A DNA stretch of 6,959 nt from a bacterium (GCA_027619145.1 JAQCGA010000213.1:1-6959); one strand, 5' to 3'; shown: positions 1 to 6,787, numbered from the stretch's first letter. Numbers and translations: made by a program. The notes: generated by a model not told the origin, from the letters alone.

Positions 1-279
1 CTCATCGCCTGGGTACCCTTCCGGTCGCCCGATATTCAATACGCCTTTTCATACTGGAAATCCATGTTCTTCAAAGGCCCTGGATTCTCCGAACTTGCAA
101 ATGTAAAACAGGGCTTTTTTTATACAACGATCTTCTTTTTTTATTACGCAGTGGCCGCCTTCAAAGAAATTCGACCAGATCGCAGAAACGCAGGATTATA
201 CGCGGAAGCACTGTGCTATTTTACCGCCATCCTCCTGATGCCCGGCCCACAGGTTGACTTCATTTATTTTCAATTTTAG
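1..279 (+). CDS. MBOAT family O-acyltransferase (AlgI-like), C-terminal fragment
   Basis: The reading frame is open from the first base, so this is the last 92 residues of a gene that starts outside the window. The fragment opens with WVPFRSPDIQYAFSYW (residues 4-19), which resembles the conserved 'FFR..d...a......M' stretch of MBOAT proteins. It then has Phe/Tyr-rich hydrophobic stretches at about residues 39-54 and 67-80, and it ends in FIYFQF, the kind of terminus common in AlgI-type proteins. Known members are multi-pass inner-membrane proteins that pass acyl (usually acetyl) groups across the membrane to a periplasmic partner acting on polysaccharide. The catalytic His of the family lies upstream and cannot be checked here. 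GC is low in this piece (23 of 60 bases in 121-180), which is explained by the Phe/Tyr/Ile codons of membrane helices. The next gene follows after 9 nt and is the expected partner type. Family assignment is fairly sure; the acyl group and polymer are unknown. Confidence 0.8.
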   Translation, partial: LIAWVPFRSPDIQYAFSYWKSMFFKGPGFSELANVKQGFFYTTIFFFYYAVAAFKEIRPDRRNAGLYAEALCYFTAILLMPGPQVDFIYFQF

Positions 280-288
280 GAACTCTCG

Positions 289-1353
289 ATGTACCTGGCC
301 AAACTTCTACTTCCCTTTGCCTGTGTACTCCTCCTGTATTCCCAGGCCATGCGAGGTCTCGCCTGGGTCAGCGGCGCTGTCCTGATTCCGTACAATGTGG
401 AATTGGAAGGTGCCCACATCCTGGCAGAAAGGCAGAAACTGGAACAGGGGAAATTCCCGCTTGAATTCGATCTGTTTCTGGCCGGCTCTTCCCGAACCAT
501 GTCCAACTATAGCCCAACCATACTTGCGGACCGCTTTCACATCGCACATCCGAATATCGCACCCCTCAAAGCCTATAATTTGGGCAACGTGGCAGATGCT
601 TTCACCCTCCTGGAATCCAATCTGCGCGGAGATGCGAAGCCCGACATTTTAATTTTGGAATTCTCCCCTCACCTGTTCTTGCTTCAAAACAAGGTGCCCC
701 TCGAAAATGACACCTACAAAGAATACAGATCCGCCATTACCCACTTCGAACTCAACCTGTCCGGATATACCCGAAATTTCCTGGGACTGGAAAACACCTT
801 TGTATTCAACCACAAAGTGGTCAAAACACTTGCCGGAATGGTTCGAGATCGAAATCTGGATCTAAAAGGCCTCTTCTATTACATCCGCAGCCTCGCGGGA
901 TTTGGACAAAAAATACGCCCGGGCGGTCAGGTCTTCTACCGGGTCTATTTACCCGACCGAAAAGCCGGAGAAAGCCTGAGCCGCTTCCAGGAAGACCCTC
1001 GCGATGACTATCGTAAAAATTACGCCAACCTTCCCGTAAACCCGGAAGCCTGGGTAGCCTTTGAACGGCTCGTCGCACAGTTTGAACAAGACGGACAACT
1101 CATCGTGGTTCGTCCTCCAATTCACCCTGAACTCTACCAGATCGAAAATGAGCTGAAGACAGACTTGATCCAGAAAGTGCAACATTATCTCGAAGCACAC
1201 GATGTCGCTTTTCTGGACCTCAATCCACACAATTACTTTTCCACAGACAAAAGCCACATCGACTGGTACGATACTCCCAGATTGAGCCTGGACCTGGCAG
1301 AAGAACTGCTACCGCTCATCCGCTGGCCCAAACGTGACAACGCGCCTCTCTGA
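289..1353 (+). CDS. Membrane-anchored SGNH-like protein, probable acyltransferase partner of the MBOAT
   Basis: The protein has 354 residues. The N-terminus is a hydrophobic helix (about residues 4-19, LAKLLLPFACVLLLYS) with no obvious cleavage site, then a second, weaker hydrophobic patch at 24-34; this suggests one anchor with the rest outside the cytoplasm. LAGSSRT (64-70) fits SGNH block I, with Ser67 or Ser68 as nucleophile. NLGN (97-100) fits the Gly/Asn blocks, PDILILEFSPH (118-128) is a core beta strand, and DKSHIDWYD (320-328) near the C-terminus fits the Asp-x-x-His block (Asp320, His323). Periplasmic SGNH proteins next to MBOAT genes (AlgJ/AlgX, PatB, DltD-like) typically take the acyl group and place it on the polymer. 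The ATG start is supported by AGGA at 278-281, overlapping the upstream stop, with a 7-nt gap. Only 9 nt separate it from the MBOAT gene, suggesting a shared function. The motifs are divergent, so catalysis is not proven; a structural or accessory role is the alternative. Confidence 0.68.
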   Translation: MYLAKLLLPFACVLLLYSQAMRGLAWVSGAVLIPYNVELEGAHILAERQKLEQGKFPLEFDLFLAGSSRTMSNYSPTILADRFHIAHPNIAPLKAYNLGNVADAFTLLESNLRGDAKPDILILEFSPHLFLLQNKVPLENDTYKEYRSAITHFELNLSGYTRNFLGLENTFVFNHKVVKTLAGMVRDRNLDLKGLFYYIRSLAGFGQKIRPGGQVFYRVYLPDRKAGESLSRFQEDPRDDYRKNYANLPVNPEAWVAFERLVAQFEQDGQLIVVRPPIHPELYQIENELKTDLIQKVQHYLEAHDVAFLDLNPHNYFSTDKSHIDWYDTPRLSLDLAEELLPLIRWPKRDNAPL

Positions 1354-1386
1354 ACCGATCGCGCAGAACTCTCGTTATCACAGCCC

Positions 1387-1392
1387 AGAGGA
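1387..1392 (+). promoter_or_regulatory. Ribosome binding site deciding the deacetylase start
   Basis: AGAGGA lies 4 nt before the ATG at 1397. The same frame is also open from a GTG at 1334, but that codon has CCCAAAC in front of it, no Shine-Dalgarno sequence, and lies inside the end of the preceding gene. The ATG is therefore the better start. Confidence 0.7.
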
Positions 1393-1396
1393 CACA

Positions 1397-2296
1397 ATGC
1401 CAAACCTTCTCGCACAAGCTGCAATCCGCTATATGCACCGGCGCCCCGCACGCGCCCTGCTCAAAGCATTTCCCGGTGCCGCCTTCCTGGCCGCCCATAC
1501 GTGGCCCGAACTCATCCACGGAGACAAACCCGTTGTTTGCCTCTCCTTCGATTGTGATACAGAAGAGGACACCGAATGCCTCCCCTCATTGCTCAAACAA
1601 CTCGAAAAATCAAACGTTCCGGCCTCCTTCGCCGTTATTGGCGAACTCGTGGAAGCCAATGCGGAACCCTACAAACTCCTTGAACCGGGTGGCCACGAAG
1701 TACTCAACCACGGATATGGCCGCCACACACAGCAACGCCCCGACGGAACCTTCTTCAGTTCCCGCTTTTACCACCAACTTTCCGAAAAAGAAATCCGGCA
1801 CGACATCACCCAAAATCACACCATCGCCCAGAATCTCCTGGACCTCACAATGCAGGGGTTCCGCACCCCGCACTTCTCCACCTTTCAGCAACCCGAACAT
1901 CGCACCTTTCTCTACCAGGTGCTGGCGGATTTAGCCTACACCTATTCCAGTTCGGTCACGTCCATCTACCAGAAAACCTCCCGCACCTCCTGCCAGGGTG
2001 AACTCTGGGAACTCCCGCTTACCGGCTGCTGGGACGACCTGCGCAGCCCATTCGATTCCTGGGGCCTCATTGCCGCCCCAGACCGGCATTATAACGACGA
2101 TGACTTCTATCGCCTTTTCCGACTCATGTTCGACGCCACCCTGGATGCACCAGATCCCGTATTCCTGAACCTGTACTTCGACCCCGCACACGTCGTCAAC
2201 TTTTCTCCGTTCACCGCCCTGCTCCAGGACTTGTCCGCATCGCACGGCCAGGTGGACATCCTTCTCTACAGAAACCTGGTCACGCAACTGACCTGA
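1397..2296 (+). CDS. Polysaccharide deacetylase family (NodB/CE4-like), cytoplasmic type
   Basis: The protein has 299 residues from the ATG supported by AGAGGA. Motif 1 is SFDCDTEED (50-58), with Asp52 as likely base and Asp54 as likely metal ligand; this FDxD form replaces the classical FDDG. Motif 2 is GHEVLNHGYGRH (99-110). His105 and His110 are the expected metal ligands, but with four residues between them instead of the usual three. Motif 3 is GFRTPHFS (154-161), with Arg156. NLYFDPAHV (258-266) sits where motif 5 His is expected. There is no clear signal peptide, although residues 19-33 are mildly hydrophobic and could touch the membrane. Family members remove N-acetyl, or related acyl, groups from sugars in a metal-dependent way. 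A cytoplasmic enzyme beside glycosyltransferases could act on a lipid-linked or nucleotide-linked intermediate (inference). A gap of 43 nt separates it from the gene before and 25 nt from the gene after. Family is secure, substrate unknown. Confidence 0.85.
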   Translation: MPNLLAQAAIRYMHRRPARALLKAFPGAAFLAAHTWPELIHGDKPVVCLSFDCDTEEDTECLPSLLKQLEKSNVPASFAVIGELVEANAEPYKLLEPGGHEVLNHGYGRHTQQRPDGTFFSSRFYHQLSEKEIRHDITQNHTIAQNLLDLTMQGFRTPHFSTFQQPEHRTFLYQVLADLAYTYSSSVTSIYQKTSRTSCQGELWELPLTGCWDDLRSPFDSWGLIAAPDRHYNDDDFYRLFRLMFDATLDAPDPVFLNLYFDPAHVVNFSPFTALLQDLSASHGQVDILLYRNLVTQLT

Positions 2297-2307
2297 ATCC
2301 CCTTTCC

Positions 2308-2322
2308 TGGAATCCAGTTCCA
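2308..2322 (+). promoter_or_regulatory. Small inverted repeat over the asnB ribosome binding site and start
   Basis: TGGAA (2308-2312) and TTCCA (2318-2322) are reverse complements with a 5-nt loop. The left arm holds the only plausible Shine-Dalgarno bases (GGAA, 2309-2312) and the right arm ends on the A of the ATG. A competing fold, CTGGA/TCCAG (2307-2311 and 2313-2317), uses the same bases. Such a hairpin could dampen initiation unless ribosomes from the preceding gene open it. Five base pairs can arise by chance. Confidence 0.25.
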
Positions 2323-4232
2323 TGTGCGGAATCATTGGCATCGTAAATTTCAAAACCGGCCGGGCGCCGGACCAGAATGCAGTCGTGCAGGCCGCTGAAA
2401 GCCTGAGCCACCGGGGGCCAGACGATGACGGAGTCTACACAAATGGTCCGGCTTGCCTCGCCTTCCGCCGCCTCAGCATCATCGATCTGAAAAGCGGCGC
2501 ACAGCCGATGTGCAACGAAGACGGCACACTCTGGGTAGTTTACAACGGTGAAATCTACAATTTCGCCGAACTCCGCACCCGGCTCCAGAAGCAGGGCCAT
2601 ACGTTCAAAACTCGATCCGACACCGAAGTCATCCTCCACGAATACGAACAAAAAGGAGACGCCTGTCTCTCCTCTTTCAACGGCATGTTCGCCTTCGCCC
2701 TCTGGGACAGCCGGAAAAAACGCCTGCTCCTTGGCCGGGACCGCCTCGGCATCAAACCCCTTTATTATACCCTTACCCCCGATGGAATCGCGTTCGCTTC
2801 AGAACTCAAAGCCCTCCTCCAGTTGCCCGGCGTAGAACGCCACCTGAACGAACAGGCACTCTGCAACTACCTCACGTTCCGCTACGTGCCCGGTGCACAG
2901 ACCATGTTCAGCGGCATTCACAAACTCCCTCCCGGCCACTTTCTTATTGTAGAAAACGGTGCCGTCTCAGACCTACAGGAATACTGGGACCTCACCTTTG
3001 CGCCCAACACCCACGTTGGTCGCAGAGATGAAGACCTGGTAGAAGAGTTCGACATCCTCCTTGCTCGAGCAGTGAAAAGCCACCTCGTCAGCGACGTACC
3101 CCTGGGCGTCTTGCTCAGCGGGGGGCTGGATTCCACTGCAATGGCAGCCTATATGCAGGGCCTCGGCGTAACTGATCTCAAAACTTTCTCCGTAGCCTTT
3201 GACACAGGGGGCGTTTACGATGAACGCCCATTCGCCCGTGAAGCCGCGCAAGCCTACAACACGGACCACCACGAAATCGTTCTGTCCTCAAAAGATTTCC
3301 AGGACCTTCTCCCCCAGGTCGTCCGTTCTGCCGATGAACCCCTTGCAGACCTGGCCACAGTCCCTCTCTTCGCGGTCTCCCGTCTTGCCAGAGAACACGT
3401 CAAGGTGGTCCTCTCCGGCGAAGGCAGCGACGAACTCTTCGGCGGGTACCCCGGCATCGAAAACATCCTCCAGCAGGGCCAACTGCTGGCGAAACTCCAT
3501 CACATTCCGGCCCCCCTGCGCCAGATCGCAGGATGGCTACTCCGAACCGTATCGAATTCCGAAAAAATTCAAAAAGCAACCCGTGCGTTTTCTGGCCCCA
3601 TCGAAAACTTTGCTCAAGCAATCGGTGTTAGCATGACCCGCGTCTTCACCTCCACCGAAAAAACAAACTTGCTTAACGGCCTCTCCGAAGAGTCCATCGG
3701 CGCGGCCGAAATGCTACTCGCAAACACCTATGCCCAACAACGTATTACAGACCCGCTCAACCAGATCCTGTATATGTATTCAAAGCTCTGGCTGCCGGAT
3801 GATCTGCTTGCAAAAGCGGACCGAATGACCATGGCCAACTCCCTGGAACTGCGCGTCCCGTTCCTGGACAATGATCTCGTCCGTTTCACATCCTCGCTTC
3901 CCACGCGCCTCAAAATCCGGAAAGACCCGCTTACCGGGCAATGGAACCGAAAATACATTCTACGCAGTGCCCTGAAAGGCCGTATCCCCGAAAGCATTCT
4001 CACCCGAGAAAAACAGGGGTTTCCCGTACCTGCCTACGAATGGCTGGCCACAGACCTGCGCGAGTTTGCCGGAGACCGACTCACCTCCAGGTCCTCCCCA
4101 CTCTCAGATTTCTTCAAACCGGAAACCGTAGAACAACTCTTCCACCGCAGCACCGAAGGCGATCATCGTGCCCAGCGACAGGCCTGGGTTCTGCTCATCT
4201 TCCTGCTCTGGCACGAAACCTATATGCAATGA
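2322..4232 (+). CDS. asnB: AsnB-type glutamine-dependent amidotransferase (asparagine synthase family)
   Basis: The protein has 636 residues and two domains. The N-terminal glutaminase (class II, Ntn) begins MCGIIGIV, so Cys2 becomes the nucleophile after Met removal, which fixes the start. It also has SHRGPDDDG (29-37), FRRLSIIDL (48-56, Arg50), YNGEIYN (74-80) and SDTE (99-102). The ATP-pyrophosphatase synthetase domain has VLLSGGLDS (263-271, the PP-loop), LSGEGSDELFGGY (364-376), and the conserved LPDDLLAKADRMTMANSLEL (491-510) followed by RVPFLD. REKQGFPVP (562-570) is also typical. Every catalytic motif is intact, so an active enzyme is expected: glutamine-derived ammonia is passed to an adenylated carboxylate. 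The length is nearer to the longer AsnB forms found in polysaccharide and exosortase-linked clusters than to E. coli AsnB. Between a deacetylase and glycosyltransferases, amidation of a uronic acid to a uronamide is as likely as asparagine synthesis (inference). Its stop codon overlaps the next start by 4 nt. Confidence 0.93.
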   Translation: MCGIIGIVNFKTGRAPDQNAVVQAAESLSHRGPDDDGVYTNGPACLAFRRLSIIDLKSGAQPMCNEDGTLWVVYNGEIYNFAELRTRLQKQGHTFKTRSDTEVILHEYEQKGDACLSSFNGMFAFALWDSRKKRLLLGRDRLGIKPLYYTLTPDGIAFASELKALLQLPGVERHLNEQALCNYLTFRYVPGAQTMFSGIHKLPPGHFLIVENGAVSDLQEYWDLTFAPNTHVGRRDEDLVEEFDILLARAVKSHLVSDVPLGVLLSGGLDSTAMAAYMQGLGVTDLKTFSVAFDTGGVYDERPFAREAAQAYNTDHHEIVLSSKDFQDLLPQVVRSADEPLADLATVPLFAVSRLAREHVKVVLSGEGSDELFGGYPGIENILQQGQLLAKLHHIPAPLRQIAGWLLRTVSNSEKIQKATRAFSGPIENFAQAIGVSMTRVFTSTEKTNLLNGLSEESIGAAEMLLANTYAQQRITDPLNQILYMYSKLWLPDDLLAKADRMTMANSLELRVPFLDNDLVRFTSSLPTRLKIRKDPLTGQWNRKYILRSALKGRIPESILTREKQGFPVPAYEWLATDLREFAGDRLTSRSSPLSDFFKPETVEQLFHRSTEGDHRAQRQAWVLLIFLLWHETYMQ

Positions 4233-5461
4233 AAAACGTACTCATCGTCACCCACAGCTTCCCTCCCTTGTTGGAAGCCCGGTCCATCCAGATCACCAAG
4301 CTCGTTCGCCATATGGAATCCTGCGGTTGGCGACCCGTGATCCTCACCGTGGATCCAAACTGCACGCCCATCGGCCAGGACCCTGCCCTGTGTAACCTTC
4401 TGCCCACAGGCCTGCGTGTCATCCAAACACCCGCCTTTGAAAAACAGTGGGCCATCTCCTTGCTCGTGCGCACAATACCCGCCACCCTTTATCTTCCAGA
4501 CAAACAAATTGGCTGGCGCCCATACGCACGCCGGGCCGCCGCAACCATCCTGCAAGAAGAATCGATCGATCTTATATTTACCAACGCCAAACCCTTCACA
4601 TGTCACCTGATCGGGCTGGATCTCAAACGCCAGCATAAAATTCCCTGGGTTGCGTACTTCAGCGACCCCTGGGTGGACAATCCATACTTCCAGCGCATCT
4701 CAGAATGGCAGATCCAGTACAACCGACAAATGGAATCGGACACCCTGACCGAAGCCGACGGCCTCGTCTTCAACAATCCCGAAACCGCAACCCTCATGCT
4801 CCACAATCGTCCCCCTCAAAACGAAGCCTGCATCCTTCCTCACTGCTACGACCAGGGCTTCTTCGACCTTTCCAGGACGCTCGCCCGCCCGGCGGATCCA
4901 ACTGGCCCCCCAGCTGGAACCTTTCGCATCGTCCACACCGGCAACTTCTACGGTATTCGATCCCCGCTTCCGCTCCTCAAAGCGCTACAGGAAGCCTCAA
5001 AATCAACACTCCCACCTGTAGAAGTACTCCTCGTTGGAAAAATTGATCCAGAACATCGTCGGGCCATTGACCAACACGGGCTACAGCCTTTCGTCCGCCT
5101 CATAGACAGCGTGGGATACCTGGAAAGCCTTTCCTACATACAAACCGCCCACCTTCTGGTCACCATCGACGCGCCCGTAACCGAACAAAGTGTCTTCTTC
5201 CCTTCCAAACTCGTGGACTACCTGGGCGCGGCAAAACCCATCCTGGGCATCACACCGCCGGGCAGCACCACAGATCGCATCCTGAAAGAAAACAACCAGC
5301 ACGTTGCCGACGTTGGAAACCCCGAAGAAATTGCTGCCGTTCTGCGCAACGCCATCCAGTACACATCGAACCGTCCAGCCCCAGAAGCCTATGACGCCGT
5401 CCACGTCACCCGAAGTCTCGCCCGGTATTTTGATACAATCGGTAGGCTGGCTGCCCCATGA
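4229..5461 (+). CDS. Glycosyltransferase, GT-B fold, GT4-like (first of two)
   Basis: The protein has 410 residues. It starts MKNVLIVTHSFPPLLEARS, a typical first strand and substrate loop of GT4-like N-terminal domains, followed by GWRPVILT (33-40). YFSDPWVDNPY (143-153) is a motif seen in this subgroup. The C-terminal, nucleotide-sugar-binding domain begins near FRIVHTGNFYGIRSP (232-246) and contains EVLLVGK (265-271) and FFPSKLVDYLGAAKPILGI (323-341). The usual E-x7-E pair is not intact: Asp330 stands at the second Glu and Val322 at the first, as in some divergent GT4-like proteins. No signal peptide is seen, so it probably acts at the cytoplasmic face of the membrane. The start ATG lies inside the preceding stop (ATGA) and no clear Shine-Dalgarno precedes it, suggesting translational coupling to the amidotransferase. 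The frame is open for 288 nt further upstream, but that part lies within the amidotransferase gene and is not homologous-looking. The sugar donor and acceptor cannot be told. Confidence 0.85.
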   Translation: MKNVLIVTHSFPPLLEARSIQITKLVRHMESCGWRPVILTVDPNCTPIGQDPALCNLLPTGLRVIQTPAFEKQWAISLLVRTIPATLYLPDKQIGWRPYARRAAATILQEESIDLIFTNAKPFTCHLIGLDLKRQHKIPWVAYFSDPWVDNPYFQRISEWQIQYNRQMESDTLTEADGLVFNNPETATLMLHNRPPQNEACILPHCYDQGFFDLSRTLARPADPTGPPAGTFRIVHTGNFYGIRSPLPLLKALQEASKSTLPPVEVLLVGKIDPEHRRAIDQHGLQPFVRLIDSVGYLESLSYIQTAHLLVTIDAPVTEQSVFFPSKLVDYLGAAKPILGITPPGSTTDRILKENNQHVADVGNPEEIAAVLRNAIQYTSNRPAPEAYDAVHVTRSLARYFDTIGRLAAP

Positions 5462-6597
5462 ATGTCTTAATTCTGAACCACGAATTTCCACCCATTGGTG
5501 GCGGCGCAGGCAACGCGTGCGCCCACACAGCACAGGAACTCGTCCCCCTTGGCGTGCAGACCACAGTCCTCACATCGGCGTACCAGGACCTCCCTCGGCG
5601 GGAAACCTGTAACGGCGTAACGATTCTCCGTGTCCCCGCAATACGCACCCGCCAGCTCGAAGCATCTCCCGCCGAAATTGCCTCGTACACCGCATCGGCC
5701 CTGGTAGCGTCTCTTTCTCACGTCGGCCGCAATCGCCCGGACCTGATCCACGCCTACTTCGGCCTGCCCGCCGGTGCCATCGCCTGGGCTCTCAAAGGCA
5801 TCACCCGGATTCCCTATCTCATCTCCTTCAGAGGCCGGGATGTCCATGGCGGAAAAAGCATGGACTCAGCCGGAATCACAGGACCGATGCGCGCGCTCAG
5901 TCGCCTGGTATGGAGCGAAGCCGGGGCCCTTGTTGCCAACAGCAATGGCCTTCGGGACATCGCCCTGCGCGTCTCTCCAGGCACAAACGTATCCGTCATC
6001 CCCAACGGCGTGGACACCCACCGATTCACCCCGGGGCAACACCGGAAAGACGGACCCCTGCGCCTCCTCTTCGTCGGCCGCCTGGAACCGTACAAAGGGA
6101 TCGAATTCCTCCTCCAGGCCCTGAAGCAAATTCACGCAGACCATCCCGTTCAACTCCGAATCGTCGGCGACGGCTCTCTCCGAAACCAGCTCCCCGAAAC
6201 CGCCCGTGCACTCGGCATCAACCACTGCACAGAATTCATCGGCCCCGTACCTGCTGAATCCATGCCGAATATCTACCAGGAAGCCGACCTGTTCGTACTC
6301 CCCGCCCTCGTAGAAGGCATGCCCAACGTCATATTGGAAGCCATGGCCGCCGGTCTCCCTGTTCTGGCCACGCAGATTCCCGGCAGCGAAGAACTCGTCC
6401 TCCCTGGACGCACCGGCCTCCTGGTTCCCCCGGCAGACCCACACACTCTGGCCGACTCGCTCGTACAACTCCTTTCAAACCCGAACCTCCGTGAACAAAT
6501 GGGCCATGCCGCTCGCCAGGATGCGGAATCCCGCTCCTGGACCCAGGTTGCAAGAACCTACCTGAGGCTCTATCAGCAAATTCTCAGCACCTTCTGA
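5458..6597 (+). CDS. Glycosyltransferase family 4 (GT-B fold, second of two)
   Basis: The protein has 379 residues, normal for the family. N-terminal domain: MNVLILNHEFPPIGGGAGNA, whose IGGGAG (13-18) is the glycine-rich acceptor-side loop, then PDLIHAYFGLPAG (94-106) and ISFRGRDVHG (122-131). C-terminal domain: SVIPNGVDTHRFTP (179-192), LLFVGRLEPYKGIEFLL (203-219, with Arg208 and Lys213 as the usual phosphate contacts), LRIVGDGSLR (233-242), and EGMPNVILEAMAAGLPVLAT (286-305) with an intact E-x7-E pair (Glu286, Glu294). These show a retaining GT4-type transferase using a nucleotide sugar at the cytoplasmic face. It overlaps the preceding stop by 4 nt (ATGA), so the two transferases are probably co-translated and add consecutive sugars (inference). 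It differs clearly from its neighbour and is not a recent duplicate. It is the last gene seen in the operon, followed at once by a large palindrome. Donor and linkage are unknown. Confidence 0.92.
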   Translation: MNVLILNHEFPPIGGGAGNACAHTAQELVPLGVQTTVLTSAYQDLPRRETCNGVTILRVPAIRTRQLEASPAEIASYTASALVASLSHVGRNRPDLIHAYFGLPAGAIAWALKGITRIPYLISFRGRDVHGGKSMDSAGITGPMRALSRLVWSEAGALVANSNGLRDIALRVSPGTNVSVIPNGVDTHRFTPGQHRKDGPLRLLFVGRLEPYKGIEFLLQALKQIHADHPVQLRIVGDGSLRNQLPETARALGINHCTEFIGPVPAESMPNIYQEADLFVLPALVEGMPNVILEAMAAGLPVLATQIPGSEELVLPGRTGLLVPPADPHTLADSLVQLLSNPNLREQMGHAARQDAESRSWTQVARTYLRLYQQILSTF

Positions 6598-6607
6598 CCC
6601 TGCCTTC

Positions 6608-6635
6608 CTGATTCTGCGAGCGCTCGCAGAATTGG
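6608..6635 (+). terminator. Hairpin around a perfect 22-bp palindrome, possible operon terminator
   Basis: Bases 6611-6632 form a perfect palindrome (ATTCTGCGAGC followed by its exact reverse complement), beginning 13 nt after the last stop codon. As RNA it gives nine Watson-Crick pairs closing a GCGC loop (6620-6623). Two G-U pairs and one C-G pair extend it to 6608 and 6635. The position suits a terminator or 3'-end stabilising hairpin. However, no T-run follows on either strand, so it is not a classical intrinsic terminator. A dimeric regulator's DNA site is the other reading. Confidence 0.45.
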
Positions 6636-6733
6636 AGATGGAACCCACCAATCCCCTTATTTTCCCGGTCCAGCCACCCCCTGGCCAGGCCGAATCGAAC
6701 CTTAAAAGGAAAAAAATTCCCTCTCCGAAGCTC

Positions 6734-6763
6734 TTTACTTCTCTTTTTCAAAGATTTTATAAA
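6734..6763 (+). promoter_or_regulatory. Weak candidate sigma70-type promoter pointing right
   Basis: TTTACT (6734-6739, four of six to the -35 consensus) and TATAAA (6758-6763, five of six to the -10 consensus) are 18 nt apart inside the AT-rich block. The -10 lies in the left arm of the AT-rich inverted repeat, so a bound regulator could block it. AT-rich DNA gives such matches easily, so this is only a candidate. Confidence 0.2.
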
Positions 6764-6787
6764 TTCACATCTAATTGTTTATAAAAT
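6754..6787. repeat. AT-rich 10-bp inverted repeat, possible operator
   Basis: ATTTTATAAA (6754-6763) and TTTATAAAAT (6778-6787) are exact reverse complements separated by 14 nt. The centres of the arms are 24 nt apart, a little over two helical turns, which would suit a protein binding both arms on one face of the DNA. The composition is A/T only, so chance is less unlikely than for a mixed sequence. Confidence 0.4.

Noticed and set aside
1334..1396. In-frame N-terminal extension of the deacetylase from a GTG
   Set aside because: It overlaps the end of the SGNH-like gene and has no ribosome binding site, and the ATG at 1397 has AGAGGA in front of it.
3941..4228. Open frame leading into the first glycosyltransferase, adding 96 residues
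   Set aside because: It lies inside the amidotransferase gene in another frame, is Arg/Pro/Thr-rich with no family likeness, and the ATGA start at 4229 fits the known N-terminus.
5866..6468. 200-codon open frame on the minus strand
   Set aside because: It is antisense to a well-supported glycosyltransferase with intact motifs, and its length follows from the C-rich coding-strand composition. The peptide has no recognisable domain.
4229..6597. Recent duplication of the two glycosyltransferases
   Set aside because: They share only the general GT-B layout. Their glycine loops, middle motifs and catalytic-site residues differ, so they are separate members of the superfamily.
6681..6688. CTGGCCAG palindrome
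   Set aside because: Eight bases in a GC-rich stretch are expected by chance, and the longer pairing with GGTCCAG at 6667 is interrupted.
6683..6704. GGTTCGATTC on the minus strand, like a tRNA T-loop
   Set aside because: The flanking bases do not form the 5-bp T stem, and no acceptor, D or anticodon arm follows. There is no tRNA, and no duplicate was seen to support an attachment site.
6638..6784. Possible 48-residue + strand ORF (starts MEPTNPLIFP)
   Set aside because: GGAG touches the ATG with no spacing and sits in the palindrome's stem, the peptide is Pro/Lys-rich with no recognisable features, and a 48-codon frame is expected by chance.
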